DNA of 64,000 nt from the NCBI GenBank assembly GCA_965223305.1, contig CBDCWT010000088.1, positions 186,001 to 250,000 on the forward strand, read 5' to 3'. Shown here in pieces: positions 42,797 through 50,434 of the stretch; the stretch's first letter is position 1; each line of letters opens with the position of its first letter. The DNA comes from CBDCWT01 sp965223305 (lineage in GTDB: Bacteria > Planctomycetota > Planctomycetia > Pirellulales > Pirellulaceae). Position numbers and translations under genes: made by a program. Below the pieces are notes generated by a model, which was not told the origin of the DNA, did not search any database, and saw only the letters and a list, made by a program, of their open reading frames with translations.

Positions 42797-44554
42797 ATGC
42801 GCAGCACGCTGCTACCGACGATTGGCATCGCCTGTCTACTCTCTGTTTCTGCGGCCGCTTATGCTGAGGACGTTTCCGAACTGATCGCCGCGATCCGGGG
42901 CTCGGACGATGCGGTCTGCATCGAGGCTATCGACGATTTAACTGCGTTGGGTGCCGATGCCGAGCAAGCTGTACCCGCGCTGATTGGTGCCCTGGACCGT
43001 GAAAGCCCCGAAGTGGCTTGGCGCGCGTGCCGGGCAATAGGAGCGATCGGCCCTGCAGCGGAAACGGCAGTGGCCCCACTTACTCAAGCCTTGGCAGACG
43101 ACAACCCAAGAGTGCGAGCCTACGCGGCATTCGCGTTGGGTAGAATCGGCGAGCCCGCCATGGGTGCCGTAGACGGTCTGATCAAGAATGTGTTTGACAA
43201 AGAAGAAATGGTGCGCCGATCTTCAATCGCCGCGCTTCAGCGGATCGATCCGCCTCAAGAGAAAACGATGCCGCTCGTGGTTAGTGTTCTCGAGCAGGGG
43301 GATATGTCGATCATCATGCCCGCGCTGCACTCATTGGCGCGGGAAGGAAAGAGAGCGGTACCCAGACTGCGTACGGCCTTGCAACATGAACAGGCCTGCT
43401 ACTGGGCTTGCCTGGCCCTGGCGGAAATCGGCCCGGACGCCGCGGAAGCCGTTACCGACCTCGAGTCGCTCTTGAAGACGGATCGAGAACCAGATGTGCG
43501 ACTGCAGGCGCTGGTGGCGCTGGGCGAGATCGGCAAGGCCGCTCAGTCGGCAGTTCCCACAATTCTGCGGCTCGTGGAAAACGATCCATTCCCAAACGTT
43601 CGCTACGCGGCAGTCTTCGCTTTGGGGCAAATCGGCTCCGACGACAAGATTCAGCCGTTGCTTCGCCGGCTACTGGACAGCGACGACGAGTTCATGAGGA
43701 CAATCAGCGCGTGGGCATTGGCACGCAACAACACCGGCGACCAGGAACTGGTCCGCCAGGCTGTGCAGCTGATTGTAGCCGCGTTTCAAAGTGACGACGT
43801 CGACGTCCGGCGAGCCGCGGCGCGGGCCGCAGTCGAGCTAGACGCGGATCCAGAGCTGGTGGCACCGGCGCTGGTCAAATCACTGCAAGATCAGGACGAG
43901 ACGGTCGTAGCTAATGCGATCGACGCACTTTCATCGATCGGTCCGAGGGCCTTAAAACATATCGACAGCGCATTACAGAACAAAGACCTCCGGCACTATG
44001 CCGTCCGCCTGATCGCCCGCTTGGGTCCAGAAGCTAAAGATGCGGTACCCGCCCTGATCGAAGCGATCGGTTCGGGCAGCAGGGACCCGGATGACCGTGA
44101 GTTTGTTCGCGAGGCTCAGTTCGCGATTTCGACGATCGGCGCCGCAGCGCGCGATGCGGTGCCAGCCTTGATAAAATCTCTCGACGTCGACGATGAAGAG
44201 ATTCAAGCCAGCGCCAGCTACGCGTTGGGGAAGATCGGCCCAGCTGCCCGCGGTGCAGTGCTGGCGCTCAGGAAGTCCATGGGCAGCGAGAGCAACCTGG
44301 TCCAACTTGCCAGTGTTCGTGCGTTGCTCGAAATCCAGCCAGGACAGCGCGATCTGCTGGGGATAGCGGCGCCGCTGCTCGTCAAAGCGTTGAACAGCGA
44401 CCGCGAGATGGTTCGCGCCGAGGCTGCAGCGGCTTTGGGAGAAATGGGAAGCACGGCCAAGAACGCAATCCCGCGAATTCGCAAGCTGCTCGAGGACGAC
44501 AGCGACGTAGTCCGTCAAGCGGCCGCAGAAGCACTCCAGAAGCTCAACCAGTAG
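42797..44554 (+). CDS. Exported HEAT-repeat protein
   Basis: 585 residues; GAGGTGA lies 5 nt before the ATG. The signal peptide is LLPTIGIACLLSVSAAAYA. The rest is about 14 PBS-lyase/HEAT repeats of roughly 37 residues with the pattern AVPALIxAL...EVRxxAAxALGxIG, for example AEQAVPALIGALDRESPEVAWRACRAIGAIGPAAE and DAVPALIKSLDVDDEEIQASASYALGKIGPAAR. It is an all-helical scaffold for protein binding in the envelope. No enzymatic motif is present. Confidence 0.9.
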   Translation: MRSTLLPTIGIACLLSVSAAAYAEDVSELIAAIRGSDDAVCIEAIDDLTALGADAEQAVPALIGALDRESPEVAWRACRAIGAIGPAAETAVAPLTQALADDNPRVRAYAAFALGRIGEPAMGAVDGLIKNVFDKEEMVRRSSIAALQRIDPPQEKTMPLVVSVLEQGDMSIIMPALHSLAREGKRAVPRLRTALQHEQACYWACLALAEIGPDAAEAVTDLESLLKTDREPDVRLQALVALGEIGKAAQSAVPTILRLVENDPFPNVRYAAVFALGQIGSDDKIQPLLRRLLDSDDEFMRTISAWALARNNTGDQELVRQAVQLIVAAFQSDDVDVRRAAARAAVELDADPELVAPALVKSLQDQDETVVANAIDALSSIGPRALKHIDSALQNKDLRHYAVRLIARLGPEAKDAVPALIEAIGSGSRDPDDREFVREAQFAISTIGAAARDAVPALIKSLDVDDEEIQASASYALGKIGPAARGAVLALRKSMGSESNLVQLASVRALLEIQPGQRDLLGIAAPLLVKALNSDREMVRAEAAAALGEMGSTAKNAIPRIRKLLEDDSDVVRQAAAEALQKLNQ

Positions 44555-44636
44555 ACAGACCGCATGACTCGTTTGACCGCGACGCGGAGAGACGGCCAGA
44601 TCCAGCTTCTGCAGCACGAGTTCATCTTGGGACAGA

Positions 44637-44700
44637 CAATCAGCCGGAATGCGTTAGCGTCCGGTTTGTAAGAACCGTGGGCTAACGCCCAGCGGCTGAT
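44637..44700. repeat. Repeat family C, two inverted copies
   Basis: AATCAGCCGGAATGCGTTAGC (reverse copy) and GAACCGTGGGCTAACGCCCA then GCGGCTGAT (forward copy) face each other between the convergent HEAT and sulfatase genes, so RNA from either side could fold into a large hairpin. Confidence 0.65.
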
Positions 44701-44781
44701 GTCGCAGAATCGCTCGGTCTATGTGATTCTCGCCTCGCTAGGGGTCTGTGTTTTCTGCGGCGAGTCAGAACACGGCCGAAA

Positions 44782-46368
44782 CTAACGCACCGACTGGGGT
44801 TTTCCTCTGTTCTCCCACCAGCCGCCCCGGGGCACGAAGTCTGGCTCGAGAAACTCGGCGTGTTGCCGGTTACGATTCGGAATGCCTTTCTCTTTCAGCA
44901 GCTCCATCGATTGCAGGTAAGTGTCCGCGTTCCATTTTGAATTCCGTGTCGGGAAGCGGGCCCCTACCTCCTTTTGCCAGGCGGTTAGTTCCTGCAACAT
45001 GGTCTCCACCCGATCGGGGTGCGCGGCGGCGATGTCGCGCTGTTCACCCAGGTCGCGGGCTACGTGGTAGAGTTCGGCGCGGTCGTCCTCGAAGTAAGAA
45101 ACCAGCTTCCAATTGTTGCGCAGGATGATTGCAGAGGGTTCGCCACCCTGGTTGCCGTAGTGCGGATAGTGCCAGAACAGGGAGCGCTGGGGGAGCGATT
45201 CTCCCTTCAAGACCGGTACGAGGCTAACACCGTCCAGGTGCTGATTGGGTTTTAGTGGGAGGCCGGCAATGTCGAGGATCGTTGGATAGAAGTCCGTGCC
45301 TGTCGCCGGAACGTCGGACCGGGTTCCTGAGGTCACTCCGGGCCACTTGATGTAATAGGGCTGGCGGACACCACCTTCCCACTGCCGACCCTTGCCGCCG
45401 CGCATGGGCAGGCAACTCGTCGCAAAGCCGTCACCCGAAGAAACTCCGCCGTTGTCCGAAGTAAAAATCACGACGGTGTTGTCGGCCAAACCGTGATCGT
45501 TCAGCGCTTTGAGCGCGTAGCCCACACCCTCGTCCATTGCTTCCATCATGCCGGCGTAAACAGGATGGTCCTGTACCTGACGGACTTCTCGGGTGCGATC
45601 GAGCCTAAAGCGCGGATCGTCGCGCTCGATCAGGCCCATGCGCTCGGCCTTGTCCCGATATTTTTTCCAGCGTTGCTCACTACATTGGATCGGGCCATGC
45701 ACGGAATAGAACGACAGCATCGCAAAGAAGGGCTTGTCCGTGTGATCGGCGATGAACCTGGCGGTTTCACGACCGAGGCGGACGGGAAGCTCTTCTCCCG
45801 GAGGGCCGTCTGTGAGCGCGGGATTGCGATAGGGGGGAAAGTACCCTCCCGGCGGGGTGCCGGCGATATGGCCACCTTTGTTGATGTCGTAGCCCTGGTC
45901 CTCGGGACCGTGGCCCTCGTGGCCGAGATGCCATTTCCCGGCGAAGAAGGTCGTGTAACCATGCTCCTTCAACGCTTCGGCGATGGTCTCTTCTTCCAGC
46001 GCCAGCTGCATTTCATAGCGCGCGGGGAGCAGCTTCGTGTTCCGGTTCCACTTGTCCGGTTGATTGTGACCCTGCGTACCGCCGATGTAGTCTGTAATAC
46101 CGACGCGAGCGGGGTATTTGCCGGTCTGGATCGCGGCCCGCGAGGGGCTACACACTTGACAGGCGGAGTAGCCATTCGAGAAACGCATGGCCTGGCTAGC
46201 GATAAGGTCGATGTTGGGCGTCTCATAGAAAGCACTGCCCTCGCAGCTAAGGTCCTGTCGGCCAAGGTCGTCGACCAAAATAAAAAGGAAGTTCGGCTGA
46301 GCGGCCTGCATGTCACCGGCCGCAGTGATCAGTATTAGTGAGACCAGTGAAATCAGAGATCTGTTCAT
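44782..46368 (-). CDS. Exported type I (formylglycine) sulfatase
   Basis: 528 residues from the ATG at 46368; a longer in-frame form from 46485 lacks a signal. The signal peptide is SLISLVSLILITAAGDMQAA. Metal-binding VDDLGRQDL, the sulfatase signature C73-S-P-S-R77 with the cysteine that becomes formylglycine, GKYPARVG, FFAGKWHLGHEG and IFTSDNGG are all present. It should remove sulfate esters from polysaccharides in the periplasm. An anaerobic or FGE-type maturase is not in the window. It is divergent from the FHA-ABC gene, and the insertion sequence now separates them. Confidence 0.95.
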   Translation of the reverse strand: MNRSLISLVSLILITAAGDMQAAQPNFLFILVDDLGRQDLSCEGSAFYETPNIDLIASQAMRFSNGYSACQVCSPSRAAIQTGKYPARVGITDYIGGTQGHNQPDKWNRNTKLLPARYEMQLALEEETIAEALKEHGYTTFFAGKWHLGHEGHGPEDQGYDINKGGHIAGTPPGGYFPPYRNPALTDGPPGEELPVRLGRETARFIADHTDKPFFAMLSFYSVHGPIQCSEQRWKKYRDKAERMGLIERDDPRFRLDRTREVRQVQDHPVYAGMMEAMDEGVGYALKALNDHGLADNTVVIFTSDNGGVSSGDGFATSCLPMRGGKGRQWEGGVRQPYYIKWPGVTSGTRSDVPATGTDFYPTILDIAGLPLKPNQHLDGVSLVPVLKGESLPQRSLFWHYPHYGNQGGEPSAIILRNNWKLVSYFEDDRAELYHVARDLGEQRDIAAAHPDRVETMLQELTAWQKEVGARFPTRNSKWNADTYLQSMELLKEKGIPNRNRQHAEFLEPDFVPRGGWWENRGKPQSVR

Positions 46369-46434
46369 CGTCGAGCAAGGGGCTGATTTAATGTTTCGTG
46401 AACGCAGCACCATCCGAGTTGTCAACTCGCGTCC

Positions 46435-46440
46435 AGTATA
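46435..46440 (-). promoter_or_regulatory. Candidate -10 element for the sulfatase gene
   Basis: TATACT on the minus strand, 66 bp before the ATG and outside the insertion sequence. TTGTCA lies nearby at 46420 but on the wrong side to serve as its -35. Confidence 0.4.
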
Positions 46441-46493
46441 GCGTCGTCGGCGAGCTGTTTCACTGGACAAGACTATTTCCTCCAACTCGCTAG

Positions 46494-48021
46494 TTCGACT
46501 GTTTTAGATTTGTCTTTTGTTAACATTCAAGGGAGCCAATCGTTTACGTCGTTTCCAGTGGTACAAGCGAGCTAGTTCGTTTCGCTTCAGCCACTCCTCG
46601 CTTTCCCAAAGAACGTGGGAGAGCGTACCGCATTCGAATCGTTTGTGAATGATTGATGCGACACCCTCTTGGATTTGTTGAACGGTGATCGCTGGCGTCC
46701 ATTTTTTTCCCCCGCCGGGCTTCCGTGACTAAGAACCAAGTGGCGATGAGCGAGAGTGTCTGATGGTGATGCCAGCCGATCCAGTTGCGAACCTCGTAGT
46801 CCGCCAGGCCGGCTTCACTCTTGGCTCGTTGAATACATTCTTCGATTCGATGTTCAGCCTTTGCCACACGTGCGAATTCACTCAATTGCGTTTCAACGTT
46901 CGCATTGGAAAGGTAGTAATCTGTTTTGACGACAGTTTGATCATCGCGGTCTCTGTAACGGATCACGACCAATACTTCTTCGTGTCCTTCTTGTCGTTTG
47001 TCGGTACGCCCCACAACGCTACGTTTCACGGCCTCAATGATCAGTGGGCCTTTCGCGCCGTCGCGCACGTCGATCTCCGTCCATTCGCTGTCGCTGAGAG
47101 ACGAAGCCCACTTGTCAACTCGCAGCCAAGGACGTTTGGGATGTCTGCCACGACCGGAATACGGAGGTGGGTCGGCGTGCAGATCACGAATCAAAGTGTT
47201 CGACGCGACAGACAGGAGGTATTGTTCGTCCATGTTGTTCAAACGGCGGCGAAACCAGTATGGACGGCCCATCTCGTCATCACCGGCAATCCACTCATGT
47301 GGCAGCTGATCAGCGTGTTCTTGCAGCATCTCCAAGCACAACTGGTGTCGCGTACGATACCGGGTTCCTTTGGGGATTCCTGCCTTCTTTCGCCGCTTCG
47401 GATCTTTTGTCCATTCCTTGGGAAGATACAATCGCGTATCCACCAATGCATGCTCTTCGCTCGACGCGTATCCCATGTAAACGGCCACTTGGCAGTTGTC
47501 GACCTTTCCCAGGCGACCACACCACTGACGCGCAACGCCGACCGAGCCCTTCCCCGACTTCGGAAATCCGGAAGGGTCGAAAACGATCACACCGTCTTCT
47601 GTGCCCAACTGCTGACCCACTTGGCGGACCAGCTCTTTGCGCAGCGGTTTATCATCCCAGCCGGAGACACCAATAAACCATTGCAGCGGCATTCGTTCTT
47701 GTTCGAAACGATAAGCAATCGACTCCGTGTTCTTTGCATCGAGATCGGAAAGCAAGCCTTGGACAAACGTCTGAGCATGCTCTACTTGTTCTCGACGCAC
47801 CAAGTTCTCGACAAAGGGTGCCATAAACCGCTCCAACCGCGGTATCACCTGTTCAAAGACCCGGGGATCCACAGAGCACTCATCCAACAACTCCTGCTTC
47901 CGTGTCTCGTATATCGCTTCCATGCGACCGCTCCTTCCGTGTGAATTGGCATGGCCACAAACAGCAGAAGGTGCTAATAGGAAATCACTTAGAATTCGTC
48001 AATAGAAGTGCAACAGTCGAA
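46494..48021 (-). mobile_element. IS701-family insertion sequence, 1528 bp
   Basis: Terminal inverted repeats TTCGACTGTT (46494-46503) and AACAGTCGAA (48012-48021) are perfect over 10 bp. CTAG flanks both ends (46490-46493 and 48022-48025), the 4-bp YTAR-type target duplication expected of IS701 elements. One transposase gene fills the element. The right end lies 10 bp before the ATG of the FHA-ABC gene. Confidence 0.92.
46544..47923 (-). CDS. IS701-family DDE transposase, C-terminus frameshifted
   Basis: 459 residues as read. The catalytic core is intact: D in VIVFDPSGFPKSGKGSVGV, D in WIAGDDEMGRPYW, and E in the region HRIEECIQRAKSEAGLADYEVRNWIGWHHHQTLSLI. After RRGKK the frame breaks at a run GGGGGAAAAAAA (near 46702-46713): the read-out MDASDHRSTNPRG is unlike the family, while the +1 frame gives WTPAITVQQIQEGVASIIHK and continues to a TAA at 46504-46506 right beside the inverted repeat, as expected for a full-length gene. 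One extra A explains this. The lost tail follows the catalytic Glu, so some activity might remain. Confidence 0.88.
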   Translation of the reverse strand: MEAIYETRKQELLDECSVDPRVFEQVIPRLERFMAPFVENLVRREQVEHAQTFVQGLLSDLDAKNTESIAYRFEQERMPLQWFIGVSGWDDKPLRKELVRQVGQQLGTEDGVIVFDPSGFPKSGKGSVGVARQWCGRLGKVDNCQVAVYMGYASSEEHALVDTRLYLPKEWTKDPKRRKKAGIPKGTRYRTRHQLCLEMLQEHADQLPHEWIAGDDEMGRPYWFRRRLNNMDEQYLLSVASNTLIRDLHADPPPYSGRGRHPKRPWLRVDKWASSLSDSEWTEIDVRDGAKGPLIIEAVKRSVVGRTDKRQEGHEEVLVVIRYRDRDDQTVVKTDYYLSNANVETQLSEFARVAKAEHRIEECIQRAKSEAGLADYEVRNWIGWHHHQTLSLIATWFLVTEARRGKKMDASDHRSTNPRGCRINHSQTIRMRYALPRSLGKRGVAEAKRTSSLVPLETT

Positions 48022-48031
48022 CTAGTCGACT

Positions 48032-50140
48032 ATGCAAAACGCCAGCGAACCGAGTCTTTATGACGTGAAGCCCGAGCTACCCCGTGCAATCCACTTGCCC
48101 GAAGCGCCTCTGTTGATCGGACGGGATCCAGAGCGGGCAGACATCTGTCTTCCCGACGTCCGCGTATCAGGTCTCCACGCCCGCGTCGACCGCAACGGTG
48201 ACACGGTCGTGCTCACCGATTTGAAGAGCACGAACGGAACCTTTGTTGACGGTCAGCTCATTCGTGGCTCGAGAACGGTCGGCGACGGCAGTCGCGTACA
48301 GATTGGTCCTTACACGCTGGTCCGCCGTGAGGCAGCACTTTACCCGCTGTCGCACGACAAGAACGTCGAACTGGTCGCCAAGGACCTCGTTCGCAGAGTG
48401 CCCGATCGCAGTAAACGAGGAGAGACCAAAGTCATCTTGGACGGCGTCTCGCTAGTAGTTCATCCCAAGGAGTTTGTCTGTATTCTGGGGCCCAGCGGAT
48501 CGGGAAAGTCAACACTGCTCTCGGCACTCAGCGCGCGGATTCCCGCCGATGAAGGTACCGTACTGCTCAACGGCGAAGATCTTTACACGCGCTTCGAAGT
48601 ACTCAAGCAGAACTTAGCGGTGGTCCCGCAGAAGGACGTGCTTCACGATGTGCTGCCGCTCAACGTGGCCCTGCGTTATACGGCACAGCTGCGGCTACCC
48701 GCCGACACATCAAGCAGGGACATCGAGACGCGCATCGACGAAACATTAGATACGGTTAATCTGGTGCAGCGGCAGTTCACGCCGATACGGAAGTTGAGCG
48801 GCGGTCAGATCAAACGTGCCAGCTGGGCGAACGAAGCGATCTGCAACCCGAGCCTGATTTTCCTGGACGAAGTCACCTCCGGACTTGACGAGCAGACAGA
48901 TTCCGAAATGATGCGGCTGTTCCGCCGGATGGCCGACGACGGAAAGACCATTGTCTGTGTCACTCACAGCCTGAGCTACGTCGAGCAGAACTGTAACTTG
49001 TTGGTGATCCTCACCGCAGGCGGCGTGCTCGCGTTCATCGGCTCACCCGTCGAGGCACTCGACTATTTTGAAGTTGCACGGCTGGGTGACATTTATCAAC
49101 GTCTCGATGCGCGAGACGCGGAGCACTGGAAAGAGCGTTTCCATAAACACGAGCTGTACACCAAGTACGTCTCCAGCAGGCTGCCAGACGAAGACGCGGC
49201 AGGTGCCCACCGTCATCGGTCAACTCGCTGGTCTCCCAGAGAGCTGCCGACCGCGTTTCGGCAGTTCCAGTTGCTGCTCCGCCGCAATGCCGCCATTCAA
49301 TGGGCCGACAAGCGGGCGGTCGCGATGATGCTAGGGCAAAGCCTGTTCATCGCTGCTCTGTTGGTCTGGTTGTTTGGAGACATCTCGAGTTTGGACGCCA
49401 CCGACGAGGCGAGGCGATTGGTCGAACTAACGGCACCAGGCATTACCTGGGAGGATCTGGACTCGTTCCCTGAGACACAGCAAGAGTATCTGGCCGAGGC
49501 GGAAGAAGCAAAGCGCATGGACCGATCTTCTAAGCTACTCTTCTTGCTGTGCATCTCATGTATCTGGTTCGGCTGCAACAACGCGGCCAAGGCGATCGTC
49601 AAAGAGCGTGCGATTTACGGGAAAGAACGTGACGTGGGATTGAAGGTGCCGAGTTACTACGGCTCCAAACTCGCCCTGCTGGGTCTTCTCAGCGGTTTGC
49701 AAGCGTCGCTGCTCTTCTGGATTGTCAGCGTTTTCACTCAGCTGGGTGGCGATTTGGCCGAGCAGTGGTTGCTGCTGTTCCTCTCGGCGGTGACCGGCGT
49801 GGCCATGGGCCTGGCGATCTCGGCCGTGGCGACGAGTGAAGATGTGGCGGTCACCATCGTGCCGATGGCACTCATTCCGCAAATCATCATGGCGGGCCTC
49901 ATCGCACCGTTGCTAAACTACACGCGCGAGTTCTCACAGGTCTGTATTCCTGCCTATTGGTCGTATCAGGGCCTGTTGCAAACACTGGAGATTTCCCTGC
50001 AAGAGCGACTGCGGGAGGCCGACTACCTGGTGCTCGGCACGAACTGGACATCGTCCACCGTATGCTGCGGAGTTCTAACGGCCTATGTCGTCGTGTTCTC
50101 CCTGGTGTCGCTCGGCGTCTTGTACTGGGGAGACCGTTGA
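48032..50140 (+). CDS. FHA domain - ABC transporter ATPase/permease (ABC-2, ABCG-like)
   Basis: 702 residues. An FHA domain fills about 25-98 (GR at 30-31, SGLH at 46-49, STNG at 66-69). The ATPase follows with Walker A GPSGSGKST at 153-161, signature LSGGQ at 255-259 and Walker B LIFLDE at 275-280. Six membrane segments make up an ABC-2 permease in the last 280 residues (AVAMMLGQSLFIAALLVWLF through VLTAYVVVFSLVSLGVLYW). It is a half transporter, probably an exporter that dimerises, with transport tuned by binding a phospho-threonine partner. The substrate is unknown. The ATG lies 10 bp from the right end of the insertion sequence, so its native promoter is displaced. Confidence 0.93.
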   Translation: MQNASEPSLYDVKPELPRAIHLPEAPLLIGRDPERADICLPDVRVSGLHARVDRNGDTVVLTDLKSTNGTFVDGQLIRGSRTVGDGSRVQIGPYTLVRREAALYPLSHDKNVELVAKDLVRRVPDRSKRGETKVILDGVSLVVHPKEFVCILGPSGSGKSTLLSALSARIPADEGTVLLNGEDLYTRFEVLKQNLAVVPQKDVLHDVLPLNVALRYTAQLRLPADTSSRDIETRIDETLDTVNLVQRQFTPIRKLSGGQIKRASWANEAICNPSLIFLDEVTSGLDEQTDSEMMRLFRRMADDGKTIVCVTHSLSYVEQNCNLLVILTAGGVLAFIGSPVEALDYFEVARLGDIYQRLDARDAEHWKERFHKHELYTKYVSSRLPDEDAAGAHRHRSTRWSPRELPTAFRQFQLLLRRNAAIQWADKRAVAMMLGQSLFIAALLVWLFGDISSLDATDEARRLVELTAPGITWEDLDSFPETQQEYLAEAEEAKRMDRSSKLLFLLCISCIWFGCNNAAKAIVKERAIYGKERDVGLKVPSYYGSKLALLGLLSGLQASLLFWIVSVFTQLGGDLAEQWLLLFLSAVTGVAMGLAISAVATSEDVAVTIVPMALIPQIIMAGLIAPLLNYTREFSQVCIPAYWSYQGLLQTLEISLQERLREADYLVLGTNWTSSTVCCGVLTAYVVVFSLVSLGVLYWGDR

Positions 50141-50169
50141 AGAAACTCGACGGCATCGGGCGAGCGGAA

Positions 50170-50332
50170 CGCGTTGTTCCGGCAGTACCAGGCTCGCCAG
50201 CTTTTGCCGTTGAGAGTTCGCCAGTGAGTGCCGGAACGGCGCGGCGTAGACATTGTACACGGTGGATAATCTCCGCGCCGCTTGTTTCGGCCTACTCCTC
50301 TCAAACCGGCCGCTAACGCGGTCCGGCTGATG
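50170..50332. repeat. Repeat families E (50170-50296) and C (50303-50332)
   Basis: GTTGTTCCGGCAGTACC ... GTGCCGGAACGGCGCGGCG ... CGCCGCTTGTTTCGGCCTAC is family E; CAAACCGGCCGCTAACGCGG then TCCGGCTGATG is family C. They fill the gap after the ABC gene. Confidence 0.6.
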
Positions 50333-50384
50333 ACTGGGCGGTCGCCAAAGGCGTCAACGAGATTCCACTTTCGCACTGGAATGG

Positions 50385-50390
50385 TATCCT
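50385..50390 (+). promoter_or_regulatory. Candidate -10 element for the EF-hand gene
   Basis: TATCCT 44 bp before the GTG start at 50435. Confidence 0.3.
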
Positions 50391-50434
50391 ATCTGTCGTT
50401 CAGCAAGGCACCGCCATTTTCTCAGGAGGTATCC

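Noticed and set aside
46763..47944. 393-codon plus-strand frame in the insertion sequence
   Set aside because: Antisense to the transposase, which has the DDE motif.
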